A DNA stretch of 64,000 nucleotides from positions 186,001 through 250,000 of the forward strand of contig NZ_FOWV01000004.1 of the NCBI RefSeq assembly GCF_900115545.1, in the 5' to 3' direction. How positions within the stretch are numbered: position 1 is the stretch's first letter; every line of letters begins with the position of its first letter. Both the position numbers and the translations under genes were made by a program. This document shows positions 35,427-44,639 of the stretch, piece after piece. The DNA is from Ralstonia sp. NFACC01. GTDB lineage: Bacteria > Pseudomonadota > Gammaproteobacteria > Burkholderiales > Burkholderiaceae. The notes under the pieces were generated by a model that did not search any database, was not told where the DNA came from, and saw only the letters and a program-made list of their open reading frames with translations.

Positions 35427-37007
35427 TCAGGCCTTGCGCGCCTGCAGCATACGGATGCGCGCGACGGCCTGATGGTCGGTCGTGGCGGCGTCGTAAAGGC
35501 GCGCCAGATCGGCCTTCAATGCCGTGCGCGAACCACCGTCCAGGTACACCATGTGGCCCGACGGATAGAACCCCGCGGAGAGGTTCTTGCGCACGCCGGC
35601 ATCCAGCAACGGCATCGCCTTCAGGTCCAGCATGGTCTGGTAGAACGGCGTGACGAAGTCGTAATAGCCGTTGGCGGAGAACACCTTCAGATCCACGTTG
35701 AGGCTCATCGTGGCCGCAAGGTCACCCGCGGTGTAGAGCGCGACATTGCCGTTGGCGTCGAGCCCCTTCTGCGCGCCGGTCGGGTCGGTGTGACGGAAAT
35801 CCCAATGGCGGAAGGCCTGGTCGTTCAAGTCCGTAAAGGCGGAGTTGGACGTGAACTTCAGGTCGTCGTTCAGGTAGGTGTTCCACATGGCGGTGTAGAC
35901 GCCGGACACCGCCGTCATGGTCGGATCGTTGCCTCCGGAGTTCGGATCAACGCTAGCCGCAATGCCGGTGTGGATGCCCGTGACCCGACCGTCATACGCA
36001 CCCAGCGACAAGCCTTTGTCTGCCAGCAGCGTGGTCAGGAACAGCGACGTGCCCGCGCCGTCAGACGCTGCCACATCCAGCCGCCAGCCTTGCAACGTAG
36101 CCGCATCGATGCCGGTGTAGGCAGACAACGCTTTGAGCACGGCCGGATCGGCATGCGTGGGTTTGGCGAGCGCTTTTTCGTAATCGGTGCTGGCAAATAC
36201 GGCGGCGGCTTCGGCAAAGTTGCCCACGTCAGCCGGCAGCGGGCCGCCTTTGGGTGAAGCTGCACGCTTATGGAACCACGCATCTGCGGCACACGTCGGC
36301 AAGAGCCCGACCGGGTTGCCCGCCTGCGTGTAGTCGAGGATGGACGATTGCAGCGTGATGCCGTTCAAATCCACCCCGTCTTCATGCAGCACGTATGAAA
36401 GCACGCAGGAACGCGCCGTGCCGTAAGACTCGCCAAACAGGAACTTGGGCGAATTCCATCGATCATTGGCCGTCAGCCAGCGCTTGATGAACTGCGCGAT
36501 GCTGCGCGCGTCCTGATCGACGCCCCAGAAATCGAGGTTGCGCTTGGGCGCAATGGCCGTCGAATAACCGGTGCCGATCGGGTTAATGAAAACCAGGTCC
36601 GAGCGATCGAGCAGGCTGTCGGGATTGTCTTCCATGCGATACGGCGCGGGCGGCGTGAACGACGGCATCGACGTCACGATGCGGCGCGGCGCAAACGACC
36701 CCAGCAGCACAAATACGGCCGAAGACCCCGGCCCGCCGTTATAGAAGAACGTCACCGGCCGCGCCTGCGTGCCGCCCGCTGGCGTATCTGCCACAAAGGC
36801 CACGTGGAACATCTTGGCCACGGGCTGCGAGCTGCTCGGGTCTACCGTGACGAGGTGGCCGGCATGCGCGGTGTAGGCGATGTCGCGGCCGCCAATGCGC
36901 ACGGTGTGGTGCGTGATCGCCATGCCCTCGCTGGTGTCGGTCACGCTGTCGTCGGGGCCGTTGCCGTAAGCGGTGGGGTCAAAGAACGGCTGGTCGGTGG
37001 TGGTCAT
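35427..37007 (-). CDS. Peptidase S10 (serine carboxypeptidase-like) protein
   Basis: A 526-residue S10-family hydrolase. The oxyanion region is FFYNGGPGSSAVF, the catalytic Ser is in GESYGT, the Asp in NGYYDFVTPF and the His in PSGHMVYLD, so the triad is complete. S10 enzymes cleave C-terminal residues at acid pH. No standard signal peptide is visible at the chosen start; the ATG at 37007 follows GAGG, and the longer frame to 37280 only overlaps the S53 gene. It starts 13 bp after the S53 protease, so the two are one operon. Confidence 0.88.
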   Translation of the reverse strand: MTTTDQPFFDPTAYGNGPDDSVTDTSEGMAITHHTVRIGGRDIAYTAHAGHLVTVDPSSSQPVAKMFHVAFVADTPAGGTQARPVTFFYNGGPGSSAVFVLLGSFAPRRIVTSMPSFTPPAPYRMEDNPDSLLDRSDLVFINPIGTGYSTAIAPKRNLDFWGVDQDARSIAQFIKRWLTANDRWNSPKFLFGESYGTARSCVLSYVLHEDGVDLNGITLQSSILDYTQAGNPVGLLPTCAADAWFHKRAASPKGGPLPADVGNFAEAAAVFASTDYEKALAKPTHADPAVLKALSAYTGIDAATLQGWRLDVAASDGAGTSLFLTTLLADKGLSLGAYDGRVTGIHTGIAASVDPNSGGNDPTMTAVSGVYTAMWNTYLNDDLKFTSNSAFTDLNDQAFRHWDFRHTDPTGAQKGLDANGNVALYTAGDLAATMSLNVDLKVFSANGYYDFVTPFYQTMLDLKAMPLLDAGVRKNLSAGFYPSGHMVYLDGGSRTALKADLARLYDAATTDHQAVARIRMLQARKA

Positions 37008-37020
37008 GCGTGCCTCGCTG

Positions 37021-38619
37021 CTAGAAAAGGTTTGCGATCGCGTCGCCCTTGGGGCTGCCCAGGCCGGTGCAGGCATCCCAACCGGGCGCGGCGGCAAAGG
37101 TGCCGTTGTTGCCCCGCTTGATGTCGTTGAACGCCCCGGGGTTCTGATACAGCCGCGCATGCAGATAACCCGCCGGGCGCCCCTTGATGGCGTTGATGCG
37201 CGCGATGAGCGCGGCCCATAACGGTGCCGCGGCGCTGGTGCCGCCCACCACGCCGGACTCGCCATCCACGCGGACGGCATAGCCGGTCAATGGGTCGGCA
37301 TCGGCCGATACATCAGGCACGCCGCGGCGCGCCAGCGGCACACTTTCGCCGCCGGTCTGCTGCGCGGCCAGGCCCTGCTGCCAACTCGGCAGTGCAAAGA
37401 CGGTGCTCACCCCGCCGCCGCCCGCGCCGCCTCGTGCGCCGTCGTTCCAGACGGTTTCCTCTGCGATGCGGTTTCCGCTGGCACGCACGCTGGTGCCGCC
37501 GCATGCCAGCGCGTACGGGCTGGAGGCGGGAAAGTCGACGTGATCAGCGCGATCAGGCTGGCCGTCGCTGGAGCCGCTGTCGCCCGAGGCCGCACACACC
37601 GTCACGCCCATCGTTGCGGCGCTCTGCAACGCGGCGTTGACGGCCTGCATGGCTTGCGGCGTCCAGGCGCTTTCAGGCGCACCCCAACTGATGGAGACCA
37701 CCGAGGGCCGCAGCTTGGTGTCATGGATGGCGGCGTTGATGGCCTGCACAAAACCGGCGTCGGTATTGACCGTGAAGTACACGGCCAGCGTGGCGCCCGG
37801 CGCCGCGGCGCCTGCCACTTCCAGGTCAAGCATGACTTCGCCGTCGGGACCGCCGGGGTCCCCCGTGGGACGGTTGGCGCCCTGCCCGACCGGTATGGCC
37901 GTCACCTTGGGCATCGGCACGCCCAGCTCCTGGAAGTACGCACGCAGATCGTCTTCTCGGTAGCCGCCGCCAAGTTCAATAAACGCAATGCACTGACCCG
38001 CGCCGTCGCCCTGCGGAAAGCCGTAGAGCTGCGCGAGCTGAACCGGCGTGTACGACGCGGTGGGCGCCGCACGCGCGGGCCGTATGCCTCCCGGCTCAAC
38101 CGGCCCGGTCGGCAGCGGCACGAAGCGGAAATGCGGCGCCGCCTGCGGGCGCGAGTCGAGCCCCAGCACGGCCACGACCACGTCCTGCAACGACTCCGGC
38201 AACCGCAGCGGGCCGGAGCGCCCGCGGTATTCGCAGTCGCCATGTGCCACGCGGTGCAGATGCGTATCGAAGGCCCTGCAAAATTGTTCGACGGAGCCTT
38301 CGAGCGTGACGGTAGCAGCCGCAACGTTCACTTCGACCACTTGCAGGCCATGTTCGCGGGCAAACGTGCGGACGGCGTCGATGTCGTCCGTGGTGGCGCC
38401 GAACTGTGCGGCCCACTCTTCGCGGGTCAGGGGTGTGGGCGATGGCGTTCCCGCGGCATGCGCGTGGACAAATCCGGACAGGCGCGCATCGAGTTCAGCC
38501 TCGTTGGGGCGGCGCAATTGCACGAGCGCCCGGATTTGTTCTGCCGGATGCGCATCGCCGAGGATGCGTGCGTCTTCAGGAATGGTGCGCTCGCTGCCGC
38601 GCAGGGTGTGCCGGACCAT
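37021..38619 (-). CDS. Peptidase S53 (sedolisin/kumamolisin-type) proprotein
   Basis: A 532-residue acid serine-carboxyl protease. The N-terminal activation propeptide spans about 1-175 (LTREEWAAQFGATTDDIDAV). The catalytic domain shows E-x3-D (GEVMLDLEVAG), the SWG segment with oxyanion residues, and the Ser motif GGTSAAAP. These are the Glu-Asp-Ser triad of sedolisins. The ATG at 38619 follows GGAGA. No N-terminal signal peptide is evident, as in several kumamolisins. It is co-transcribed with the S10 peptidase. Confidence 0.9.
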   Translation of the reverse strand: MVRHTLRGSERTIPEDARILGDAHPAEQIRALVQLRRPNEAELDARLSGFVHAHAAGTPSPTPLTREEWAAQFGATTDDIDAVRTFAREHGLQVVEVNVAAATVTLEGSVEQFCRAFDTHLHRVAHGDCEYRGRSGPLRLPESLQDVVVAVLGLDSRPQAAPHFRFVPLPTGPVEPGGIRPARAAPTASYTPVQLAQLYGFPQGDGAGQCIAFIELGGGYREDDLRAYFQELGVPMPKVTAIPVGQGANRPTGDPGGPDGEVMLDLEVAGAAAPGATLAVYFTVNTDAGFVQAINAAIHDTKLRPSVVSISWGAPESAWTPQAMQAVNAALQSAATMGVTVCAASGDSGSSDGQPDRADHVDFPASSPYALACGGTSVRASGNRIAEETVWNDGARGGAGGGGVSTVFALPSWQQGLAAQQTGGESVPLARRGVPDVSADADPLTGYAVRVDGESGVVGGTSAAAPLWAALIARINAIKGRPAGYLHARLYQNPGAFNDIKRGNNGTFAAAPGWDACTGLGSPKGDAIANLF

Positions 38620-38743
38620 GGGCCATCTCCATGTAGGTAGGTGGCCCGTGCGTCGCAACCGGCGTGCCGAGGGTGCCGACAGGATGCGGCGCCACCTCCA
38701 ACCACGTTAGGCGATGGCTTGCCCGCTTGATCTGCGAGGCTGG

Positions 38744-39802
38744 TCAGTCGGCAAAATCGGCGGCGCCCCCGCTTTCTGCGGGATGCTGCGGCTTGCCCTC
38801 GGCAAAGGCACGGCGGATCAGTGCGCCGCATGCCGCGCTGCGCACATAGGCGCGTGGGGCAAGGGTCTCGCGTACGAGCATGCCGTAATGGCGCTTGTCA
38901 GCGGTGATCCAAGGATAGAAGCCGAAAGCGCCGGCCGAGCTGAACGCGCCGTCGCCGCCGGGCTGGTCCTCGATCCAATAATTGAGCGCGTAATGCCACG
39001 GCAGGGCAGCCGGGGTGCTGACAGCAGTCGAGCACGTGCCCGGCTCGGTGCAAACGGCATGTTGACCGAGCATCTTGCCGAGCTGGTATTCCCCGCGGAT
39101 GAGACGACGCAAGAACTGACCATAAGCAGCCGGCGTGGCGATCATTCCGCCGGCAGGCTCCGGTGCGAGGTAACGGATGTCCAGGGGCTGGCCGGCATCG
39201 CGCATGCCTGGGGTATTGGCAAGCTGGCGATCGAGGTCGTTGTTGAGCGCATCGGCATCGGCGCGGCCCAGGCCGAGATCGATCAACAGCTTCTGATCAT
39301 GGCCACCGTTGTAGCTGAAACGGCCGACGTGGCCGGGCGTGAAAGTCGCGTTGCGCCCTCGCTCAAAGCAGCTTTGCACGGTGTCGTTGCGATTGCACAG
39401 CAGAGGGTTAAGCCCGTCGTAGCCTGAGCGCATGGTGAGCGCATCGATTTCGCCGGGCGTCGGCTTGCCTTGCGCACGCTCGACCACGTAGGCGCCAAAC
39501 ACCCATTTGGATGCCGATGCCAGCCGCACCGTCTTGTTCGCGCTGATGCGCTGGCCCTGCTGCCCGTGCATCAGCGCGCCATGAGCGTCCCCAATTTCCC
39601 AGTAATAATCGCCCAGGCGCTGGCAACTGCCTGCATGCGCCAGCGTCGATTCCACGGCAGCACGGCGCGTTGCCAGGCTTGGCGCGGCGGCTTGGGCCGC
39701 GGCGGTTGCCACCAATACTGCCGATGCCACCAAAGCGGCACGCCCCCCTCGCCCAATCCCTGCAAACGCCCTGATGTTCCGGACGTGTCTTGCTTGCCTC
39801 AT
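38744..39802 (-). CDS. Exported SxxK serine hydrolase (beta-lactamase/PBP-like)
   Basis: A 352-residue protein with a probable signal peptide (about residues 1-37, core ALVASAVLVATAAAQA). The catalytic SxxK is SASK in LASASKWVFGAY, and a Y-x-N element is in FSYNGGHD. These fit the class C beta-lactamase/penicillin-binding protein fold, though the third KTG motif is not obvious. It may be an esterase or peptidase rather than a true beta-lactamase. The start at 39802 was chosen over the longer frame to 39937 because it gives a clean signal peptide. Confidence 0.78.
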   Translation of the reverse strand: MRQARHVRNIRAFAGIGRGGRAALVASAVLVATAAAQAAAPSLATRRAAVESTLAHAGSCQRLGDYYWEIGDAHGALMHGQQGQRISANKTVRLASASKWVFGAYVVERAQGKPTPGEIDALTMRSGYDGLNPLLCNRNDTVQSCFERGRNATFTPGHVGRFSYNGGHDQKLLIDLGLGRADADALNNDLDRQLANTPGMRDAGQPLDIRYLAPEPAGGMIATPAAYGQFLRRLIRGEYQLGKMLGQHAVCTEPGTCSTAVSTPAALPWHYALNYWIEDQPGGDGAFSSAGAFGFYPWITADKRHYGMLVRETLAPRAYVRSAACGALIRRAFAEGKPQHPAESGGAADFAD

Positions 39803-40221
39803 ATCGATGTCCCGCTCATTCTCTGCTGCCTTGCCAGCCCGGCGGCACTGTACCGCAGCGCGCGTGGCATTTCGCTGTTTTCCGCTGGGCGTCGATCGTT
39901 GTGCAGTCTTGCAACATGCCACCTGCGAAATGCGCATGACTGTATCGGCGGCACCTTGCAGGCAGTTTGCGAGGCGCGAGCGGCGCCCGTTTCAAACGTA
40001 AGCGTTTGCGCATCGATTAATCATCTTGGAAGGTGATGAAAATCGTTTCATATTCGCTCCCCCAATATGTCCTAAACCTCCCGTTTATGAGCCAAATGGA
40101 GGATAAGAATCGTGCCAAGGCACGCTGGCGGTCTGCGTAGAGTGTCCTAGAATGCAATGGAAGAAAAGCAGAATTAAATAAAAGTAAATACGCGGCAGCG
40201 GCGAGCCTTCGGGAGCGGACC
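39803..40221. other. Intergenic region without a recognised gene
   Basis: No trusted open frame in this 419-bp stretch. A 16-bp palindrome CAAACG-TAAG-CGTTTG lies at 39993-40008 and could be an operator. The last 200 bp are AT-rich for this genome, probably promoter sequence for the small gene at 40222. Confidence 0.45.
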
Positions 40222-40422
40222 ATGGGAACAATCAAACGGGGAACAGCGGGCTTGACCGCTCGCTTGGGGTGGGAACGTCACACTGCCAATTGGCAGGTGA
40301 TTCCTACGCGTCGGCGCCTTTTTCAAACACGCCTTCCGGCGACGCGCACCTCCACCGTTTTGCTTTGGCTGGTAGCTTTCTCGATTGCCATAGGCGTCGG
40401 GCTGCTGCACAGATTGTGGTAA
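40222..40422 (+). CDS. Small putative membrane protein, 66 aa
   Basis: A 66-residue frame with a basic N-terminal half and one C-terminal helix (about 45-64, STVLLWLVAFSIAIGVGLLH). GGGAG lies 6-10 bases before the ATG. No family recognised. The AT-rich upstream region supports real expression, but the basic half is also what a chance frame would give. Confidence 0.5.
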   Translation: MGTIKRGTAGLTARLGWERHTANWQVIPTRRRLFQTRLPATRTSTVLLWLVAFSIAIGVGLLHRLW

Positions 40423-40690
40423 CCAAAAAACATAACTGAATTTTGTACGGGGAAGGTCGCAGCGCGAGAGCGAACCCGCAGTCAACTACCGAATTAACAG
40501 ACCGTATAACGGCACCGAGGGATAGTCCGACCCGCGTCACTGGGTCAATCGCATCCGGATGGATTCAACATCTGGAGCATCGTCATCCCTCCATTCGGAA
40601 ACACGCTCCTGCATGTGATCACTTGCGCCGCGAAAGCGGCATGTGGGGCACGCCGCTCAAACGGCACGCCTGATCAATGGGGGGAGCATC

Positions 40691-41032
40691 ATGAACATTT
40701 CATTCACTGGCAAGACCTTCAGGTCCGTAGGCGACCTGTTCTTCCAAGCCATTGTCGACGGCAAGGTCTTGAGTTGTTTCGTCACGTCTGAAGCGCTGTC
40801 GCTCTGCGATTGCGCGCATCAGAAGATCACGGCCGAAGAGGTCTATCGCAATTACCGCGACTGGATTGAGCTGGCTGCGTCGGACCTGATCCGCGCTGGC
40901 TCGCTCGCACCGGTCATCGTGCGCGGCCGCGACCTGGCCGCTTCACGTGCATCGCTGCCGCACGGTGGCGTGCCAGCTTACGATCTGGATCGCTCGCGTC
41001 AACTGCGCCTGGTCCCGCGTTCGTCGCGCTGA
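40691..41032 (+). CDS. Hypothetical protein, 113 aa, DUF1488-like
   Basis: A soluble protein whose order of elements (short beta start MNISFTGKTF, then FFQAIVDGKVLSCFVTSEAL and a helical stretch EEVYRNYRDWIELAASDLI) resembles the DUF1488 family. I am not certain of that assignment. GGGGAG sits before the ATG at 40691; the frame stays open to 40643. No function is known. It converges with the acyl-CoA synthetase gene across a hairpin. Confidence 0.6.
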   Translation: MNISFTGKTFRSVGDLFFQAIVDGKVLSCFVTSEALSLCDCAHQKITAEEVYRNYRDWIELAASDLIRAGSLAPVIVRGRDLAASRASLPHGGVPAYDLDRSRQLRLVPRSSR

Positions 41033-41053
41033 TATCCGTCAGCGCTGGCGCAG

Positions 41054-41085
41054 CGGAACGTGCGGTCGGGGGGCTGCACGTTCCG
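41054..41085. terminator. Hairpin between convergent genes
   Basis: Perfect 10-bp stem CGGAACGTGC/GCACGTTCCG with a 12-nt loop between the ends of two convergent genes. No T-run on either side, so its strength as a terminator is uncertain. Confidence 0.6.
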
Positions 41086-41109
41086 TGGGTGCCAAGCACA
41101 CCGCGCAAA

Positions 41110-42807
41110 TCACTCGGCCGGGAAATCCTCTTCCCAATATTCCTGCATGTTGCGTACGCCCGCGGCGCTTTCGCTGCGCGCGGCTTCGCGCATGCGCAGT
41201 TCGACGCGACGGATCTTGCCCGAGATGGTTTTGGGCAGATCGGCAAATTCGATGCGGCGCACGCGCTTGTAGGAAGCCAATCGGCTGCGGCAAAACCCGA
41301 GGATGTCGCGCGCCAGTTCCGGGCCGGCTTCGTGCCCCGCACGCAGGACCAGAAACGCTTTCGGCACGGCCAGGCGCAACGGGTCGGGACTTGGCACAAC
41401 AGCGGCCTCAGCGATTGCCGGGTGTTCGATCAGCACGCTCTCCAGCTCAAATGGGCTGACACGGTAGTCCGATGCCTTGAATACGTCATCGGCGCGGCCG
41501 ACGTAGGTCAGGTAGCCACTGGCATCGCGCGCGGCAATGTCGGAGGTGTGATACACGCCGCCGCGCATGGCTTCGGCCGTTTTGTCGGCGTTGCCGGCGT
41601 AGCCCTCCATCAGGCCGGTCGGGCGTGAATTCAATTCGATGCAGATCTCGCCCTCTTCCGCCTCGTGGCCGTCGGGGTCGCGCAGCGTGATGCGGTAGCC
41701 CGGCAGCGGCCGGCCCATCGAGCCCGCCTTGACCGGTTGCCCGGGGCTGTTGCCGATCTGGCAGGTGGTTTCGGTCTGGCCGTAGCCGTCGCGAATGGTG
41801 ATGCCCCACGCCGCGCGCACGCGTTCGATCACCTCTGGGTTGAGCGGCTCGCCGGCGCCCACGAGTTCGCGCAGCGCGGGCTTCCATGCGGCCAGGTCTT
41901 CCTGGATCAGCATGCGCCACACCGTGGGCGGGGCGCACAGCGTCGTCACCTTGGCGCGGCAGAGCACATCGAGCGCCGCCTTGGGTTCGAAGCGCGCGTA
42001 GTTGTAGATGAAGACGGTGGCGCCGGCATTCCACGGCGCGAAGAAGCAGCTCCACGCGTGCTTGGCCCAGCCGGGCGAGCTGATGTTCCAGTGCACATCC
42101 CCCGGGCGCAGGCCGATCCAGTACAGCGTGGACAAATGCCCGACCGGATAGCTCGCATGCGTATGCATCACGAGTTTGGGTTTGGACGTGGTGCCAGACG
42201 TGAAATACAGCAGCAACGGATCGTTAGCCTGCGTTGGCGCGTCGGGCGTGAATTTGGCGGATGCATCGTAGGCATCTTCAAAGCGGTGCCAGCCGGGCGG
42301 CGCCTTGTCCGTACCGACCGCGATGCGCGTATAGGTGCCCGAGACCACGTCGAGCTTGGCGCAATCTGCCCCGCCCACCACCACGTGGCTCACCTCGCCC
42401 ATGGCAATGCGTTCACGCAAGTCTTCGGCGGTGAGCAGTGTCGTGGCTGGGATGATGACCGCGCCAATCTTGATGCTGGCGAGCATCACATCCCAAAGAC
42501 CGGGCACGTTGCCGAGCATGAGCAGGATACGATCGCCGCGCTGCACACCCAGCGCCCGCAAGTGGTTGGCCACGCGCGCCGAGCGCTCGGCCATCTGCGC
42601 GAACGACAACCGCGTTTCGTTGCCCTGATCGTCGACCACCCAGAGGGCGATGCCGTCGTTGCCACGCGCCATGGCGTCGAAATAATCGAGCGCCCAGTTG
42701 AAGCGATCCAGCTTGGGCCATGCAAAATCGCGCACGGCGGTGTCGTAATCCTCACGGTGCGCGAGCAGAAAGTCGCGGCACCGCAGGAAGGCGTCCAGCG
42801 ATGTCAT
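41110..42807 (-). CDS. AMP-forming acyl-CoA synthetase
   Basis: A 565-residue ANL-superfamily ligase. The P-loop-like motif is YFTSGTTSKPK, followed by DGYGQTET and the C-terminal catalytic Lys in KTISGKIRRVELR. Its overall pattern (for example FNWALDYFD at the N-terminus, HTHASYPVGHLST) is that of medium-chain acyl-CoA or benzoate-type ligases. It activates a carboxylic acid with ATP and CoA; the substrate is unknown. AGGAGA precedes the ATG. A hairpin (42826-42846) lies just upstream in its 5' region. Confidence 0.9.
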   Translation of the reverse strand: MTSLDAFLRCRDFLLAHREDYDTAVRDFAWPKLDRFNWALDYFDAMARGNDGIALWVVDDQGNETRLSFAQMAERSARVANHLRALGVQRGDRILLMLGNVPGLWDVMLASIKIGAVIIPATTLLTAEDLRERIAMGEVSHVVVGGADCAKLDVVSGTYTRIAVGTDKAPPGWHRFEDAYDASAKFTPDAPTQANDPLLLYFTSGTTSKPKLVMHTHASYPVGHLSTLYWIGLRPGDVHWNISSPGWAKHAWSCFFAPWNAGATVFIYNYARFEPKAALDVLCRAKVTTLCAPPTVWRMLIQEDLAAWKPALRELVGAGEPLNPEVIERVRAAWGITIRDGYGQTETTCQIGNSPGQPVKAGSMGRPLPGYRITLRDPDGHEAEEGEICIELNSRPTGLMEGYAGNADKTAEAMRGGVYHTSDIAARDASGYLTYVGRADDVFKASDYRVSPFELESVLIEHPAIAEAAVVPSPDPLRLAVPKAFLVLRAGHEAGPELARDILGFCRSRLASYKRVRRIEFADLPKTISGKIRRVELRMREAARSESAAGVRNMQEYWEEDFPAE

Positions 42808-42825
42808 GCCTGTCTCCTGGGGTTC

Positions 42826-42846
42826 GGAGCGTGTTGTGCACGCTCC
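42826..42846 (-). promoter_or_regulatory. Hairpin upstream of the acyl-CoA synthetase start
   Basis: Perfect 8-bp stem GGAGCGTG/CACGCTCC with a 5-nt loop TTGTG, 18 bp before the start codon. Could be an operator, or the terminator-like end of the upstream gene. Confidence 0.45.
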
Positions 42847-42956
42847 AACTGCACGCGCCTCGTCCGGGCGCTACGGAAACGCACCTGCAACCGACATCGC
42901 CACTTATAGGAGGAATTCTTCCGCCAGACCAGCCCGGATTGTCCCGAGCCATGCGC

Positions 42957-43478
42957 TCATTGCGAGCGCGGCGGAAAACGCAGCGAACGGCCGCCACCCA
43001 GGCTCAGCCACGCCCAGGCCGTTGCGGCAACCACGACACCCAGCACGACGATCCACTGGGCGCTGACCAGCATCAGCTCAATCGTGCCGGCCATGTCCGG
43101 CAGTATCTGCGGCCAGGCGGGCGCAAGCCAGCCGTCGGCGTCGAACCATGCGCCGCGTCCGGCACCCGTGGCCAGTTCCACCGCGAGCAGCGCCGCATTG
43201 ATGGCCGCGAATGCCATGCCGCTGTGTGCCAGCAGGCGGCTGAACACCGGCAGTTCATACAGGGGCTTCATATATTGGATGTGCCGCGTGAGCGACCACG
43301 CGCACACGATGAGCAACGCAACGCCGATGGCAACCATGGGCGCCGGGCTGCGCAGGCACACGCCCAGCGCGATCCACGCCAGCGCATTGACCTCGTGGCG
43401 CCGATAGATGCGCAACGCACGCGCCGCGTGCAGCAGGCCAATCGGCGGAACACCAGGGGGAACACCGGCAGACGCCAT
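42957..43478 (-). CDS. Integral membrane protein of unknown function, 173 aa
   Basis: A hydrophobic protein with about four membrane helices (for example LIVCAWSLTRHI, WIVVLGVVVAATAWAWL). The ATG at 43478 is preceded by GGAG, which lies inside the codons of a longer frame running to 43592. I do not recognise a family. Upstream genes face the other way or are far off, so no operon partner is visible. The product is likely in the inner membrane. Confidence 0.65.
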   Translation of the reverse strand: MASAGVPPGVPPIGLLHAARALRIYRRHEVNALAWIALGVCLRSPAPMVAIGVALLIVCAWSLTRHIQYMKPLYELPVFSRLLAHSGMAFAAINAALLAVELATGAGRGAWFDADGWLAPAWPQILPDMAGTIELMLVSAQWIVVLGVVVAATAWAWLSLGGGRSLRFPPRSQ

Positions 43479-43623
43479 GATGTGCTCCATGAGCAGAGGG
43501 TTGGTGCGGCGCCGCACGCCTGTGGCGCTGTGCGGCCCGCAACTGCTTGCAGTGTACCGACGCGTTTTCACACGCGCGAGTTCAAACAGCATTCCTCAGC
43601 CAAATGACGGACGCGCAACGCGC

Positions 43624-44529
43624 TCAGGCCTCGCGCAAATGCTCGATCAACTGGCGTGCGAAGACGGGCAGGTCATCGAAATGACGCACGCAGATGCGCA
43701 GCAGGCGCGTCGCCCAGGCGTCGGTCAGCCGCACACGGCGGATGCCCATGGAACGCTGCAACCGGATCGCCGCATGCTCGGGAATGACGCCCACGCCCAC
43801 GTTGCGTTCCACCATGCGGCAGACGGCGTCGAAGCTGCGCAACCGCACGCGGTATTTGAGCCGGTGACCGGCGCGCGCAGCATGCCCCGCGAGATACGCC
43901 TGCAAGGCGTTGTCGCCCGTCAGGCCGACGAAATCTTCCTGCAAGGTTTCAACGAAGGCCAGCTCACGGCGATCGGCCAGCGGGTGGTCGCGCGCGGTCA
44001 CCAGCACAAGGCGGTCGTGGCGGAACGGAAAGGTCTCCAGCCCGGACAAGTCCACCGCGTCGTTGACGATGCCGATGTCTGCCCGCCCCTGCGCAATTGC
44101 TTCGACAATCTCGTGGCTGACCAGCTCTTCCAGGTCGATATCCACTTCAGGATGTGCAGCCAGGAAAGCGCTGAGCGTTTCCGGCAAGAACTCGGTCATG
44201 GCTGCCGTGTTGGAAAGCAGCCGCACGTAGCCCTTGAGGCCACGCGCATATTCGCCCAGCTCGCCACGCATGCGATCCATCTGCTGCAGGACGACGCGAG
44301 CGTGATGGACGAGCGTGCGGCCGGCAGCGGTCGTTTCCACGCCACGCCGGTTGCGCGTGAGCAGCGGCACGCCCAGTGTGTCTTCCATGCCGCGGATGCG
44401 CGCGCTGGCAGACGCCAATGTCAGGTGCGCACGCTCGGCCCCCGCCGTGATGCTGCCGGCTTCGGCGGTATGGAGGAAGAGTCGCAGGTCGGTCAGATCA
44501 AAGCGCACGATGCATCTCAAAATTGGCAT
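43624..44529 (-). CDS. LysR family transcriptional regulator
   Basis: A 301-residue LTTR with the helix-turn-helix near the N-terminus (FLHTAEAGSITAGAERAHLT). The typical ALSAFLAAHPEVDIDLEE opens the effector domain. Two starts are possible: ATG at 44529 or GTG at 44508, which removes seven residues. It is divergent from the TauE/SafE gene with a 110-bp gap that holds matching palindromic sites, so it most likely controls that exporter and itself. Confidence 0.88.
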   Translation of the reverse strand: MPILRCIVRFDLTDLRLFLHTAEAGSITAGAERAHLTLASASARIRGMEDTLGVPLLTRNRRGVETTAAGRTLVHHARVVLQQMDRMRGELGEYARGLKGYVRLLSNTAAMTEFLPETLSAFLAAHPEVDIDLEELVSHEIVEAIAQGRADIGIVNDAVDLSGLETFPFRHDRLVLVTARDHPLADRRELAFVETLQEDFVGLTGDNALQAYLAGHAARAGHRLKYRVRLRSFDAVCRMVERNVGVGVIPEHAAIRLQRSMGIRRVRLTDAWATRLLRICVRHFDDLPVFARQLIEHLREA

Positions 44530-44531
44530 GA

Positions 44532-44605
44532 GCCTCAGTTTCACACTGAGGCAGGGTCAATGTATCGCAGATTGCCGCGCAATTCCCAGTGCCGGAAACT
44601 GAGGC
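44532..44605. promoter_or_regulatory. Operator sites shared by the LysR and TauE/SafE genes
   Basis: A perfect 8-5-8 inverted repeat GCCTCAGT-TTCAC-ACTGAGGC covers 44532-44552. The half-site ACTGAGGC recurs at 44598-44605, 53 bp downstream, next to the TauE start. This is the usual layout of a LysR recognition and activation site. Confidence 0.65.
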
Positions 44606-44639
44606 ACCCAAAAACAGAACATCCCCAAATTCGCCCCCA

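Noticed and set aside
37008-37280. Extension of the S10 peptidase frame to 37280
   Set aside because: It overlaps the end of the S53 gene and has no family sequence; the ATG at 37007 has a ribosome site.
38744-39802. Genuine class C beta-lactamase resistance gene
   Set aside because: SxxK and YxN are present but a KTG box is not clear, and it sits among peptidases, so resistance is not supported.
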